A stretch of 64,000 nucleotides of DNA, from NCBI GenBank assembly GCA_017470425.1, contig JAFUYT010000020.1, forward strand, positions 1 to 64,000, read 5' to 3'. The stretch comes from Bacteroidaceae bacterium. Lineage in GTDB: Bacteria; Bacteroidota; Bacteroidia; Bacteroidales; Bacteroidaceae. The position numbers and the translations under genes were made by a program. Below the pieces are notes generated by a model. That model saw only the letters and a program-made list of their open reading frames with translations, ran no database searches and was not told the DNA's origin. Positions 33,724 through 42,084 of this stretch are shown piece after piece (positions within the stretch are counted from its first letter, which is position 1; the number at the start of each line of letters is the position of its first letter).

Positions 33724-34110
33724 ATGGAAGAGAAAACTCGCTACACCGATGAGGAACTCGAGGAGTTCCGCGTCCTGATCAATGAGAAACTCGCCGTAGC
33801 GCAGAGCGACTACGAGAAGACCATGGACCGCATCATGAACCGCGACAGCAACGAGGCTGACGACACTGCGCCCACCTACCACGCACTCGAAGAGGGCAGC
33901 GAGACGCAGACCAAGGAGCAGCTCATGGCAATGGCGATGCGCCAGCAGAAGTTCATCACGGGACTCAAGGCAGCCCTCGTGCGCATCGATAACAAGACCT
34001 ATGGCATCTGCCGCGAGACAGGAAAGCTCATACCCAAGGAGCGCCTGCGCGCTGTGCCTCATGCCACACTCAGCATCGAGGTCAAGAACGACAAGAAACG
34101 TAAACACTGA
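33724..34110 (+). CDS. TraR/DksA-family protein
   Basis: 128 residues: an N-terminal helical hairpin (YTDEELEEFRVLINEKLAVAQ) and the C-terminal DksA/TraR segment YGICRETGKLIPKERLRAVP. Only one of the usual four zinc cysteines remains (C in GICRE), the form common in Bacteroidetes. Family members bind in the RNA polymerase secondary channel. It lies 43 bases after ileS and just before lspA. Confidence 0.88.
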   Translation: MEEKTRYTDEELEEFRVLINEKLAVAQSDYEKTMDRIMNRDSNEADDTAPTYHALEEGSETQTKEQLMAMAMRQQKFITGLKAALVRIDNKTYGICRETGKLIPKERLRAVPHATLSIEVKNDKKRKH

Positions 34111-34123
34111 TTCTCCCGCCACT

Positions 34124-34771
34124 TTGAGCACGCTGACCACCAACAATAAACGATGGCAGGCGGCAACCGTCGCCGCCATCTTTATCGGATTCCTCGCCAT
34201 TGACCAGATCGTCAAGGTGTGGGTGAAGACGCACATGGCGCTCCACGAGAGCCGTCGCGTCACCGACTGGTTCTACATCACCTTCATCGAGAACAACGGC
34301 ATGGCCTTCGGCATGGAGTTCTTCGACAAGCTCTTCCTCACGGGCTTCCGCCTCGTGGCGACCTGTTTCGTCGGCTACTACATGGCGCGGCTCATCCGGC
34401 GCGGCGTCTCGTGGGGCTATCTCATCTGCCTCGCCTTCATCATGACCGGCGCCGCAGGCAACATCATCGACTGCCTCTTCTACGGTCTCATCTTCGACAA
34501 CCCCGCCTGGCCGCAGGTGGCGCAGTTCGTGCCCTTTGGCGAAGGCTACAGCACGTGGTTCTACGGTCGGGTCGTAGATATGTTCTACTTCCCCCTCTGT
34601 GAGTGGGATTGGCCCGCGTGGGTTCCCTTCGTGGGCGGTAGCCACTACGTCTTCTTCTCCTATATCTTCAACGTCGCCGATGCCTGCATCTCCTGCGGCG
34701 TCATCGCCCTCCTCCTCTTCTACCGCCGCACGCTCAGCGAGGAACTGAAAGTGGAGAAAGGGGAGAGTTGA
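34124..34771 (+). CDS. lspA: Lipoprotein signal peptidase
   Basis: Inner-membrane aspartyl protease that removes signal peptides from prolipoproteins. Four membrane helices; catalytic motifs are ENNGMAFG, TGAAGNIIDC (first Asp) and FNVADACIS (second Asp). The start is uncertain: no ATG precedes the first helix in this frame except inside the DksA-like gene, so I chose the TTG at 34124, 13 bases after the DksA-like stop. The insert between helices 3 and 4 (PFGEGYSTWFYGRVVDMFYF) is longer than in E. coli, typical for Bacteroidetes. Confidence 0.9.
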   Translation: MSTLTTNNKRWQAATVAAIFIGFLAIDQIVKVWVKTHMALHESRRVTDWFYITFIENNGMAFGMEFFDKLFLTGFRLVATCFVGYYMARLIRRGVSWGYLICLAFIMTGAAGNIIDCLFYGLIFDNPAWPQVAQFVPFGEGYSTWFYGRVVDMFYFPLCEWDWPAWVPFVGGSHYVFFSYIFNVADACISCGVIALLLFYRRTLSEELKVEKGES

Positions 34772-34840
34772 CAGTTGAAAGTTGAAAGTTGACAGTTGAC
34801 AGTTGACAATTGACAGTTGAAAGTTGATAGTTGACAATTG
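34766..34840. repeat. GTTGACAGTTGAAA word repeats after lspA
   Basis: About eight copies of AGTTGACAGTTGA-type words fill the spacer. The same word recurs at 36538-36564. Confidence 0.85.
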
Positions 34841-35965
34841 AAAAACATCCCTTCCCTCAAACGCATTTTACTCCCCTCCCTACCGCTCGGCGCTCTGCGA
34901 CGCTTGACGCTTCAAGAAGGGAGGGGCAGGGGGGTGGGTCCTCAGTGGATGGGTCTTCTCCTCCTCTTTCTCCTCCTCTCCTGCAAGCCCCAGCTCCCCG
35001 AAGGTGTCCTCTCCGAAGGAAAGATGGAGCGCGTGCTCTACGACTACCACATCGCACAGGTCATCGCTGAGTCCGACGCCTACTCTGACCAACCCCTCGA
35101 CGTTCGCCGCTACGAGCTCCAGCAGGCTGTCCTCCGCAAGCATGGCATCACACAGGCGGAGTTCGACAGCTCGATGGTCTTCTATTGTAGCGACATCCCC
35201 CGCCTGAACGCCATCTACAACCGCGTCGCACAGCGCTTCGAGCGCGAGGCAGAGGCGTTGGGAGCTGTCCTCGATGCGGCAGACCTCTATGCCCGCCTCA
35301 CTGCGGATGGCGACACGGCGAATGTATGGGTGGGGCGCAAGGTCTTTGCCGTCCGCAACCGTCTGGGCGAGAACCTGCACGCGTGGCGCATCGCCTGCGA
35401 CTCCACCTGGTTGGAGGGCGACGACCTCCTCTGGCGCTTCCAGACGCAGACCTTCTCGCGCGAGGGCTACTACCAGAGCATCTACGCCCTCCTCGTCATC
35501 ACCTATACCAACGACTCCGTTCGTGCGCGAACCGTGCAGCTGAACGACCGCGCCTCCGGTGAGCTCCGCATCGATAACCCCGAGGGGTGGGTGCCCAGCA
35601 CCGTCGCCGGACAGCTCTTCCTCCCTGTCGAGGAAGACCCGCAGCGCTCACGGCTCTACATCGTCAACCATCCCTCCCTCATCCGCTTCCATAAGAGTCC
35701 CGAGTGGCGCGCACGCCTCCACGTTCCTGACACCCTCGCGACCGATACCCTCGTGGCGGACACCCTCGCCGCAGACACCCTCGCCGATCGCCACAGCTCA
35801 CGCAGCGACAAGTCCGATGCCGATGCGCCCCAGCATCGGCGCACGCCCACTGAGTTCCGCGAGCAGCAGTCAGTAGATAAGAAAATTGAAATCGTCAAGG
35901 AGAAACCTTACCAGATTCGCCGCGGCAAGAACACGAAGCGGCGTCAGCAAGGCAGCAGGCGTTGA
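34838..35965 (+). CDS. DUF4296 lipoprotein
   Basis: 375 residues. A lipoprotein signal (GLLLLFLLLSC, lipobox LLSC near residue 49) is preceded by an N-terminal stretch that comes from a palindromic element (LPSLPLGALRRLTLQEGRGR). The DUF4296 domain follows (~57-140; LPEGVLSEGKMERVLYDYHI). The C-terminal part has a DTLATDTLVADTLAADTLAD repeat and a basic end (RRGKNTKRRQQGSRR). Translation could instead start at the ATG at 34949 just before the hydrophobic core, but that start would lack the positive n-region. Directly downstream of lspA, the enzyme that would process it. Confidence 0.8.
   Translation: MKNIPSLKRILLPSLPLGALRRLTLQEGRGRGVGPQWMGLLLLFLLLSCKPQLPEGVLSEGKMERVLYDYHIAQVIAESDAYSDQPLDVRRYELQQAVLRKHGITQAEFDSSMVFYCSDIPRLNAIYNRVAQRFEREAEALGAVLDAADLYARLTADGDTANVWVGRKVFAVRNRLGENLHAWRIACDSTWLEGDDLLWRFQTQTFSREGYYQSIYALLVITYTNDSVRARTVQLNDRASGELRIDNPEGWVPSTVAGQLFLPVEEDPQRSRLYIVNHPSLIRFHKSPEWRARLHVPDTLATDTLVADTLAADTLADRHSSRSDKSDADAPQHRRTPTEFREQQSVDKKIEIVKEKPYQIRRGKNTKRRQQGSRR
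34863..34945. repeat. Family A' palindromic element at the DUF4296 gene start
   Basis: ACTCCCCTCCCTACCGCTCG ... CTTCAAGAAGGGAGGGGCAG: the outer family A stem holds an extra inner stem (GCGCTCTGCGACGC...GACGCTTCAAG). The copies at 43088 and 43316 match. No left partner is seen here. Confidence 0.85.
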
Positions 35966-36013
35966 CCATCCTTGTACGTAACGCCCACCATCTCAGTATT
36001 CCCGTCTGCCCCA

Positions 36014-36282
36014 TGACCCGTAAAGCTTACCACCGTCTCCTGTTCCCCGATGGCTCCGTGCTCCCGATGCAAGTCGTCGAATGGGATGCCGCCGGACATC
36101 TCGTTGGCTACCACACCCTCCGCGCTGAAGAGCCCTTCGTGGAGTGGGTAGGCGGAACGCTCAGCCTACTTGAAGACGAAATAAACGGCAAGAACCAGGC
36201 AGATGAAGGCGGCGACGTGGTTCCAGTGGAGGGACTGACCCTGAAACAGGAAACCGATGATGACAGTGAAGATGGTCAATGA
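36014..36282 (+). CDS. Hypothetical protein overlapping DUF486 tail-to-tail
   Basis: From the ATG at 36014 the protein is about 89 residues: MTRKAYHRLLFPDGSVLPMQ, then EWVGGTLSLLEDE. An in-frame TTG at 35962 overlapping the previous stop is an alternative start. The last ~39 residues (36166-36282) lie antisense to the convergent DUF486 gene, so the true C-terminus may differ, for example after a lost stop. Not recognised. Confidence 0.5.
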
Positions 36283-36531
36283 GATCACCTCCTGAATGAC
36301 CTTCAGCTGCACCAGGGTGAACGGACCGCCATTGCCGATGAAGCCGATGCGGTTGGCGGGCACGGCAAAGCAGTATTCGATGAAGGCGATGCTCCACGAG
36401 AAGGCGATGACGGCAATCAGCGGCCAGTGGCTGCTCACGCCCGCTTCCTGCAGGCGAAGGTGCCCGTACCAGGCGAAAGTCATGAAAACGTTGCTCGCGA
36501 GCAACAGGAGAATGGTCTGTAAAGCTGGCAT
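36166..36531 (-). CDS. DUF486 (DMT-like) membrane protein
   Basis: 121 residues with four membrane helices, the DUF486 signature FMTFAWYGHL near the first helix and NRIGFIGNGGPFTLVQLKVIQE in the middle. A small relative of drug/metabolite transporters; substrate unknown. Convergent with and overlapping the upstream small gene. Confidence 0.9.
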   Translation of the reverse strand: MPALQTILLLLASNVFMTFAWYGHLRLQEAGVSSHWPLIAVIAFSWSIAFIEYCFAVPANRIGFIGNGGPFTLVQLKVIQEVISLTIFTVIIGFLFQGQSLHWNHVAAFICLVLAVYFVFK

Positions 36532-36613
36532 GATGATTTAGTTGACAGTTGATAGTTGACAGTTGGATATCAAATTTTGACCGCAAAGTTACGGCTTTTT
36601 CGTGAAAAGGTGG

Positions 36614-36621
36614 TATCTTTG
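36614..36621 (+). promoter_or_regulatory. -7 box of the ECF sigma operon
   Basis: TATCTTTG, 64 bases upstream of the sigma gene start. The -33 region is T-rich (GGCTTTTTCG) without a perfect TTTG. Just before the ATG lies the palindrome-like ACGCGCGTACGCGTGAG. Confidence 0.5.
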
Positions 36622-36684
36622 CAGCGATAATTACTCATCAACCCCAGAATAATCATAAAAAAGGTACGCGCGTACGCGTGAGAA

Positions 36685-37236
36685 ATGAGCACGAAATGGA
36701 ATGAACAGCAAGTCGTAGAGCAGCTGCGCCAACCGGCACAGCGCACACAGGCGTTCACGCTGGTCGTGGAGCATTTCAAGGAACAGCTCTACTGGCAGAT
36801 CCGGCGAATGGTGCTCTCCCACGATGACGCTGACGACGTGCTCCAGAACACGTTCATCAAGGCGTGGACGGGGCTCGACGGATTCCGGGGCGATGCCAAG
36901 CTCTCGACGTGGCTCTTCCGCATCGCCAACAATGAGACGCTCAACTTCCTGGAGCGACGCCGACAGGCTTTGAGCATCGATGATGAGGCGGCGGTGGGCG
37001 TGGCAGCACGCTTGGAGAGCGACCCTTACTTCGATGGCGACGAGACCGCGCGACAGCTACAGGAGGCCATCGCGACACTGCCCGACAAGCAGCGGCAAGT
37101 CTTCAACCTCAAGTACTTCGACGAGATGAAGTACGAGGAGATGAGCGAGATGCTCGGTACCAGCGTAGGAGCCCTGAAGGCATCCTATCATCATGCCGTG
37201 AAGAAAATCTCCGATTTTTTCCATTCGCTCGATTAA
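36685..37236 (+). CDS. ECF-type RNA polymerase sigma factor
   Basis: 183 residues: region 2 (HDDADDVLQNTFIKAWTGLDGF and FRIANNETLNFLERRR) and region 4 (EAIATLPDKQRQVFNLKYFDEMKYEEMSE). Region 3 is absent, as in extracytoplasmic-function sigma factors. A probable anti-sigma gene and a Spy-like periplasmic gene follow with short gaps, so the operon may sense envelope stress. That function is inferred. Confidence 0.92.
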   Translation: MSTKWNEQQVVEQLRQPAQRTQAFTLVVEHFKEQLYWQIRRMVLSHDDADDVLQNTFIKAWTGLDGFRGDAKLSTWLFRIANNETLNFLERRRQALSIDDEAAVGVAARLESDPYFDGDETARQLQEAIATLPDKQRQVFNLKYFDEMKYEEMSEMLGTSVGALKASYHHAVKKISDFFHSLD

Positions 37237-37287
37237 ACCTTTTCAATAAGACCTTGTCCAAGAACCAAACTGAACCAAAAAGACAAC

Positions 37288-37689
37288 ATGACACACGAAG
37301 AAACTTTCACTCATGAAGAGGCTTTCATCCGGGAGCACGACAGCGGACGGAGCCCGTTTCAGACGCCCGACGGCTACTTCGAGGGCTTCACGGAGCGTCT
37401 GATGGCGCGGATCGCGGAGGAGCAACCGGTGGCAGAGGCATCTCAGAAGGCGCGTATCGTGCAGATTCCGCTGTGGCGTCGGTCGCTGCGCTATGCTGCT
37501 GCGATCGCGGTGGCAGCGGTGGCGTTGGGCGGCGGGGCATTGCTCTACGACCGCTTGCAGACGCCCGAGCAGGCATGGGAGGTGGACGCCGCAGAATATG
37601 CCTGGGACACTGGTGAGCTGGATGAAGTCATCGACTACGAGATGCTCGACAATCAGCAGATTGCCTATTACTTGACGGAAGCTTATTAA
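37288..37689 (+). CDS. Probable anti-sigma factor
   Basis: 133 residues with one membrane helix at about 70-90 (RYAAAIAVAAVALGGGALLY), a cytoplasmic N-terminal part (FQTPDGYFEGFTERLMARI, a motif common in Bacteroidetes sigma-linked proteins) and a short acidic periplasmic end. Position directly after the sigma factor supports an anti-sigma role; no zinc motif is seen. Confidence 0.7.
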   Translation: MTHEETFTHEEAFIREHDSGRSPFQTPDGYFEGFTERLMARIAEEQPVAEASQKARIVQIPLWRRSLRYAAAIAVAAVALGGGALLYDRLQTPEQAWEVDAAEYAWDTGELDEVIDYEMLDNQQIAYYLTEAY

Positions 37690-37706
37690 CAAAAAAGGAA
37701 CAGAAT

Positions 37707-38177
37707 ATGATGAAAAGATGGTTGACAATGGCACTGATGGTGTGCTTCACGCTCGGTGCCGCAGCACAGGAGCCTGCACAAGGCGAGCGGAAGTTCGACC
37801 CGCAGAAGTTCCAGCAGATGGTGGAGGAGCAGCTGACGAAGGCCGCCGAGCTGACGACGGACGAGGCCAAGGCTTTCTTCCCGCTCTACAATGAGATGCG
37901 CGAGAAACAGCGCGCCATCGGCCAGCAGATCCATCGGCTGAAGAAGGAACAGACCGCCGACGAGAAAGCCTGCGCGGAGAAGGTCACGCGCATCAAACAG
38001 CTCCAAGTGGATATGGCCAAGCTGGAGCAGGACTACTATAAACGGATCCTGAAGGTGATCCCCGCAGAGAAGGTGCTCAAGGTCATGAAGGCTGAGGATG
38101 ACTTCCACCGCCGAATGGTGCAGGGATCGCGCCGCAGAGGGAAACCGGGAGAGAATCCCGAAGGTCGGCGCCCTTAA
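37707..38177 (+). CDS. Spy/CpxP-like periplasmic protein
   Basis: 156 residues: signal peptide (WLTMALMVCFTLGAAAQ) and a helical, charged mature part (AAELTTDEAKAFFPLYNEM, KLEQDYYKRILKVIPAEKV). The pattern is that of the DUF/Spy-like proteins found at the end of Bacteroidetes ECF operons. Possibly a periplasmic chaperone or sensor; inferred from context. Confidence 0.75.
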   Translation: MMKRWLTMALMVCFTLGAAAQEPAQGERKFDPQKFQQMVEEQLTKAAELTTDEAKAFFPLYNEMREKQRAIGQQIHRLKKEQTADEKACAEKVTRIKQLQVDMAKLEQDYYKRILKVIPAEKVLKVMKAEDDFHRRMVQGSRRRGKPGENPEGRRP

Positions 38178-38240
38178 CGCCCTTAACGCCCAACGCCCTT
38201 AACGCCCTTAACGCCCTTAACACCCTCAACGCCCTCAGTA
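38174..38240. repeat. Tandem CGCCCTTAA repeats
   Basis: Seven imperfect copies of a 9-12 base unit (CGCCCTTAACGC, CACCCTCAACGC) just after the Spy-like gene. Confidence 0.9.
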
Positions 38241-38260
38241 ACAAGTACAATCATATCGGT

Positions 38261-38294
38261 ATCGCCCCCTCATGGCTTCTGCATGAAGGGGCGA
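38261..38294 (+). terminator. Possible terminator of the sigma operon
   Basis: ATCGCCCCCTCATG and CATGAAGGGGCGAT pair with one mismatch; the following GCTTTATG has a weak T-run. Confidence 0.5.
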
Positions 38295-38367
38295 TGCTTT
38301 ATGGGGTGATTGCTGTATGGGTTCGTGTGCTGTATGGTCCGCGTGCGGTAAAGCATCCGGGAGACGC

Positions 38368-38805
38368 TTAGTCTTTCAGCAGCTCCTCCAGGAAGCTGTC
38401 GAGCTCTTCGTCGAGCCCCTTCAGGAGCTCTGTGTCCAGCATAATCGCATCGTCATCGACGATGTACAGATCCGAGATCGTCTCGCCGTCCTCACCCATG
38501 AGCACGAAGGAGAAGGGATGCAGGATGCTCATCCGCTCGACCTCTGAGCGCAGGCTGTTGATGCACTGGCGGATGATGGCGGGCGCCACCTCGTAGAGGT
38601 CTTCCTCCGTGGGCTCCAGCCACTGATCCACGACGATGCGCATCAGCTCTTCCATATCATCGTTGAAAATGCGAAGCTCGCCGCTCTCGGGCTTCACTTG
38701 CATGTGAAGGTCGGTGAGCACTGCGTCAGCCGTGGGTGGGTATTTCTCGGCGACTTTACGGAGGGCACGCTGGATTTGCTGGAGGGTCTGTGGGGTGGCT
38801 TTCAT
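38368..38805 (-). CDS. Hypothetical acidic protein
   Basis: 145 residues, no signal or membrane segment; not recognised. Mixed alpha/beta with conserved-looking YIVDDDAIMLDTELLKGL and an acidic helical end. The composition fits a cytoplasmic protein of the kind found only in Bacteroidetes. Followed downstream only by the convergent sigma operon. Confidence 0.65.
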   Translation of the reverse strand: MKATPQTLQQIQRALRKVAEKYPPTADAVLTDLHMQVKPESGELRIFNDDMEELMRIVVDQWLEPTEEDLYEVAPAIIRQCINSLRSEVERMSILHPFSFVLMGEDGETISDLYIVDDDAIMLDTELLKGLDEELDSFLEELLKD

Positions 38806-38844
38806 TGCAGAGTATGCTGGCGGGGTGAATGAGGATTTCTTGTG

Positions 38845-38877
38845 AAAAAAGGTCGGAACAGGAGTCCGACCTTTTTT
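38845..38877. terminator. Bidirectional terminator
   Basis: AAAAAAGGTCGGA pairs with TCCGACCTTTTTT around a 7-base loop. It should stop transcription from the T9SS-tail gene on the minus strand before the 38805 gene. Confidence 0.85.
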
Positions 38878-38934
38878 GTGATTCCTTGCAGATGTGAGGA
38901 ATGGATTTGAGTTAGTTAGTTGTAGTGGTAATGC

Positions 38935-39309
38935 TTATTTGAGGGAAACCTTTCGGACTACTTTATCGACCTTCAGGATGTAGCAGCCTTTGGGGAGGTT
39001 GATGCTGACGGTCTTGTCATCGCTGTCAATCTTGAAGCTCGCTACGCGCACGCCGGCGAGATTGTAAATCTCAAGGGCTTTCCCGGCGGCGTTGGCCACG
39101 TGGACCTGTGTGCCGCTGATGTTGATGGTGATGGGCGTCAGCTCGCTCTCGGGATCGCTGATGGCGGTGGCATCGAAGTCCTGCTCAGGGACGGGCGCTT
39201 CGAGCTCGATATCATAGTCCGGTGCCTCGACTTCGACGGCGTTCTCTGTAGCCATCGTAGGCAGGCAGCAGGAGGCTGCAAAGAGGAGAAAAAGGTAGTA
39301 TTTCTTCAT
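38935..39309 (-). CDS. Small secreted protein with T9SS type A sorting domain
   Basis: 124 residues from the ATG at 39309. Signal peptide (YYLFLLFAASCCLPTMA), an acidic middle (VEVEAPDYDIELEAPVPEQD), then ~60 residues resembling the type IX secretion C-terminal domain: VHVANAAGKALEIYNLAGVR, LPKGCYILKVDKVVRKVSLK. Little more than a signal plus a sorting tail remains, so it may be a small surface protein or the remnant of a larger cargo. A promoter fits upstream at 39341-39372. Confidence 0.75.
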   Translation of the reverse strand: MKKYYLFLLFAASCCLPTMATENAVEVEAPDYDIELEAPVPEQDFDATAISDPESELTPITINISGTQVHVANAAGKALEIYNLAGVRVASFKIDSDDKTVSINLPKGCYILKVDKVVRKVSLK

Positions 39310-39340
39310 GCGAAATGCGATTTTCGTAGTTTTATCGGGG

Positions 39341-39372
39341 CAAATGTAGCCCTTTTCTGCGTTCCGTGCAAA
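39341..39372 (-). promoter_or_regulatory. Promoter of the T9SS-tail gene
   Basis: On the minus strand TTTG (39369-39372), 20 bases, then TACATTTG (39341-39348). Confidence 0.75.
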
Positions 39373-39429
39373 TTTTTTCAAGGAAAAACACAATAAAACG
39401 GCAAATTAAGTGTTGTAGGCTCCCGTTCT

Positions 39430-39510
39430 GGGGAGGATTCGGGGCGCTCAAGGAATGATTTGGGGCGCTCCAGGGTAGCTTCGGGGCACCCTGAGGTAGC
39501 TTCGGGGCAC
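39430..39510. repeat. GGGGCRCYC short repeats after rnz
   Basis: Four imperfect units of about 20 bases (GGTAGCTTCGGGGCACCCTG, GGTAGCTTCGGGGCACTTAG, TGATTTGGGGCGCTCCAG) lie between rnz and the T9SS-tail gene. Confidence 0.7.
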
Positions 39511-40425
39511 TTAGGGGGTGATGCGCAGTCCCTCGTGCGCCAAAAGGGTAGGGGAGAACACCTCTTGGGCTTCCCGCAGCAGGACGCTCTCGTCGTCATA
39601 GCGCGAGGAGAAATGTCCGAGCAGCAGTTTCCCCACGTGCGCCTCGCGTGCCAGGAGAGCCGCCTGACGGGCGGTGGAATGGTGATAACGTTCGGCGAGG
39701 GCGGCTTCTGCCTCGGCATAGGTGCCCTCGTGGTAGAGTAGATCCACGCCTTGGAGCCATTCTGCCAGTGGGGGCGAGGGCATCGTATCGGTGCAGTAGG
39801 CGTAGCTGCGGACGCGGTCGGGCGGGGTAGTGAGGCGCGAGCAGGGGATGACCTCGCCCTCGGGCGTCGTCCAGTCCTGACCGGCTTTGATACGGTTGAT
39901 GGCCCAGTTGGGAATCTGGTAGAAATCAATCATCTCGCGGCGGATGTGCGGCTGACCAGGCTTCTCCTTGATGAGATAGCCGCAGCAGGGCACGCGATGC
40001 TGGAGCGGTAGCGACCATACCTCCATCGAACGGTCCTCGAAGAGGAGTTGATGGCGCGTCGTATCGACGGCCTCGAAGTGAATCTCATAGTCCAGGTCGC
40101 TGCAGAACTGAGCCACCACGCACTGCACGAAGGGGCGCAGCGACGAGGGACCGTGCACGTAGAGCGGAGCCGTGCGCCCCAGCAGACCCATCGACGACAG
40201 GAAACCGGGGAGACCGAAGACGTGGTCGCCGTGGGCATGGGTGAGGAGGATATGGCTGATCTTCTGCCAGCTCAGCCCCGTCTTGCGCCACGCCAGCTGA
40301 GCACCCTCGCCGCAGTCGAGCAACAGGAGCTTGTCGCGCACATCTACGACTTGGCACGACGGGAGATGCTTCGGCGTAGGGAGCGCAGAACCGCATCCAA
40401 TAATATGTATCTCAAACTTTTGCAT
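39511..40425 (-). CDS. rnz: Ribonuclease Z
   Basis: tRNA 3'-end processing endonuclease of the metallo-beta-lactamase fold, 304 residues. Metal motif HAHGDHVFGLPG lies near residues 62-73. Family features also visible are GCGSALPTPKHLPSCQ, LLLDCGEGAQ, a YCTDT segment and the final LGHFSSRYDD. Confidence 0.95.
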   Translation of the reverse strand: MQKFEIHIIGCGSALPTPKHLPSCQVVDVRDKLLLLDCGEGAQLAWRKTGLSWQKISHILLTHAHGDHVFGLPGFLSSMGLLGRTAPLYVHGPSSLRPFVQCVVAQFCSDLDYEIHFEAVDTTRHQLLFEDRSMEVWSLPLQHRVPCCGYLIKEKPGQPHIRREMIDFYQIPNWAINRIKAGQDWTTPEGEVIPCSRLTTPPDRVRSYAYCTDTMPSPPLAEWLQGVDLLYHEGTYAEAEAALAERYHHSTARQAALLAREAHVGKLLLGHFSSRYDDESVLLREAQEVFSPTLLAHEGLRITP

Positions 40426-40489
40426 ACTTCTTCTCTCTAAACAGCTATCCTAGATTCTCCTAGGATCTCCTACTTTTTCCTAGGCTCTC

Positions 40490-41197
40490 CTAGCCCCTAT
40501 TTCTCAAATATTTCTCCAATCCTTCCCTGCGCAGCTTGCACGCCGGACACTCGCCGCAGCCGTCGCCAGGGATGCCATTGTAACAAGTTAAGGTACGCGT
40601 GCGCACGAGATCCAGGACCTTCAGCTTGTCGGCCTTCTCCCATGTCTGCGCCTTGTCGATCCACATGAGGGGCGTGTGAATCACGAACTGCTCGTCCATA
40701 CCCAGGTTCAGCGTGACGTTCAGCGACTTGATGAACGCGTCGCGGCAGTCGGGGTAGCCGCTGTAATCCGTCTGCGAGACGCCTGTCACAAGGTGGTTGA
40801 TGCCGTGCTCACGGGCAAAGACTGCGGCCACGCTTAGGAAGAAGAGGTTGCGACCGGGCACGAACGTGTTGGGAGGACCGTCGGCGGGCTTCTCCTGATC
40901 CATCGTGATGCTGCTGTCGGTGAGTGAGTTGTGGGAGAGCTGGCTGATGAACGACACATCCATCTGGTGCCATTCCACCTCCTCGCCGCCTTCGTTCAAT
41001 CCGTTCTCGCGGGCGATGCGCCCGGCGTCGTCGGCAATCTCGCGCGCCTTCTCGACTTCCAGTACGTGCTTCTGCCCGTAGGTGAAGGTCAGTGCCACCA
41101 CACGGCGGAAGTGCTTCAGCGCCCAGAACAGGCATGTCGTGGAGTCCTGACCGCCACTGAAAACCACCAGCGCGGTCTCTTTATTCATTGGTTTCAT
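40490..41197 (-). CDS. queC: 7-cyano-7-deazaguanine synthase QueC
   Basis: Makes preQ0 from 7-carboxy-7-deazaguanine with ATP and ammonia, 235 residues. PP-loop SGGQDSTTC at residues 14-22; [15 protein letters not shown] conserved; zinc site in the C-terminal [19 protein letters not shown]. It belongs to the queuosine pathway together with the transporter encoded 113 bases upstream on the same strand. Confidence 0.95.
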   Translation of the reverse strand: MKPMNKETALVVFSGGQDSTTCLFWALKHFRRVVALTFTYGQKHVLEVEKAREIADDAGRIARENGLNEGGEEVEWHQMDVSFISQLSHNSLTDSSITMDQEKPADGPPNTFVPGRNLFFLSVAAVFAREHGINHLVTGVSQTDYSGYPDCRDAFIKSLNVTLNLGMDEQFVIHTPLMWIDKAQTWEKADKLKVLDLVRTRTLTCYNGIPGDGCGECPACKLRREGLEKYLRNRG

Positions 41198-41262
41198 ATC
41201 TCTAATCTCTCATCTCTAATCTTTAATCTCTAATCCCTAATCTCTAATCTCTCCTAAGAGTC
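41198..41262. repeat. TCTCTAATC word repeats upstream of queC
   Basis: About seven copies of TCTCTAATC or TCTTTAATC words, followed by CTCCTAAGAG inverted short repeats. Confidence 0.85.
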
Positions 41263-41310
41263 TCGCCTTACCCTCCTAAGAGGGTTATGTTAGCATTTTT
41301 TTTAAAGTCA

Positions 41311-41982
41311 TCAGAGCACGCTGTAGCGCACGCCCTCATCATAGACGTCCACGCCCTCCGTGCGCTTCAGCCAGGCGACGATACGGGTGGTGATGGGTAG
41401 GAGAATGATTTCGTATAGTGTCTTGATAGCCACTTGGCTAACCATCATAATTAAAAGGTTTTCTTTAGGAACGATGCCGCCCAGCGCAACGGGGAAGAAC
41501 ACCATCGAATCCGCCAGCTCACCGACCACCGTGGAGGCGATGGCGCGCAGCGAGAAGCGGCGCCCCTTGTCGCGAATCTTCATCACGCTCATCACGTAGG
41601 CGTTCAGAAACGATCCTATGAGGAAGGCAGCGAAGGAGGCCAGCGCCACGCGCGGAGCCAGACCGAACAATGCGTGGAACCCTTCCTGGTTCGTCCAGTA
41701 GGGTGCGCCGGGAATCATGTCGGCCAGCCATGCCAGCAGTACGAAGGCAAAGTTCATGAAGAAACCCGTCCAGATGATGAGCTTCGCGCGTCGATACCCC
41801 CACACCTCTGTGATGCAGTCGTTGACGACGTAGGAGACCGGAAACACGAGCACGCCGGTTGTCAGGTTCAGGGGACCGAGCAGGAATTGTTTGGTTGCAA
41901 GCAGGTTCGCCAGAATCAGGCAAACGCAAAACGTGACGCCGAGCAACATGAACGTCACGCTGACTGGTTCTTGTCTTTTCAT
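41311..41982 (-). CDS. Queuosine precursor transporter (YhhQ/QPTR family)
   Basis: 223 residues with six or more membrane helices. The family start LLGVTFCVCLILANLLATKQ, then FPVSYVVNDCITEVWGYRRAK and SMVFFPVALGG identify the YhhQ/COG1738 family, which imports preQ0/preQ1-type precursors. A preQ1-I riboswitch directly upstream supports this and suggests that the ligand represses its expression. Confidence 0.93.
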   Translation of the reverse strand: MKRQEPVSVTFMLLGVTFCVCLILANLLATKQFLLGPLNLTTGVLVFPVSYVVNDCITEVWGYRRAKLIIWTGFFMNFAFVLLAWLADMIPGAPYWTNQEGFHALFGLAPRVALASFAAFLIGSFLNAYVMSVMKIRDKGRRFSLRAIASTVVGELADSMVFFPVALGGIVPKENLLIMMVSQVAIKTLYEIILLPITTRIVAWLKRTEGVDVYDEGVRYSVL

Positions 41983-41986
41983 CTTT

Positions 41987-42021
41987 CTTGTTTTGTTAAA
42001 GGGGGTTGAGCAAGTACCCCT
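41987..42021 (-). promoter_or_regulatory. preQ1-I riboswitch
   Basis: On the minus strand the leader reads AGGGGTACTTGCTCAACCCC then CTTTAACAAAACAAG. A GGGG/CCCC stem, an 11-base loop and an A-rich tail TTAACAAAACAAG match the small preQ1-I pseudoknot; the tail is the same as in the Thermoanaerobacter tengcongensis aptamer as I remember it. It ends four bases before the ATG of the queuosine precursor transporter, so ligand binding should hide the ribosome entry region. Confidence 0.85.
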
Positions 42022-42037
42022 GTGCGGTTTTGCGGCG

Positions 42038-42069
42038 CAAAGGTACGCTTTTTCCGCGAAGCAGCCAAA
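42038..42069 (-). promoter_or_regulatory. Promoter of the queuosine transporter
   Basis: On the minus strand a TTTG-type box (42066-42069), 20 bases, then TACCTTTG (42038-42045). Transcription would begin just before the riboswitch. Confidence 0.75.
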
Positions 42070-42084
42070 TTAGCGGCTGAGAAA

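Noticed and set aside
38174..38240. CGCCCTTAA tandem repeat as possible attachment site or CRISPR
   Set aside because: The units are too short and contiguous and there is no integrase nearby; a simple slippage repeat explains it.
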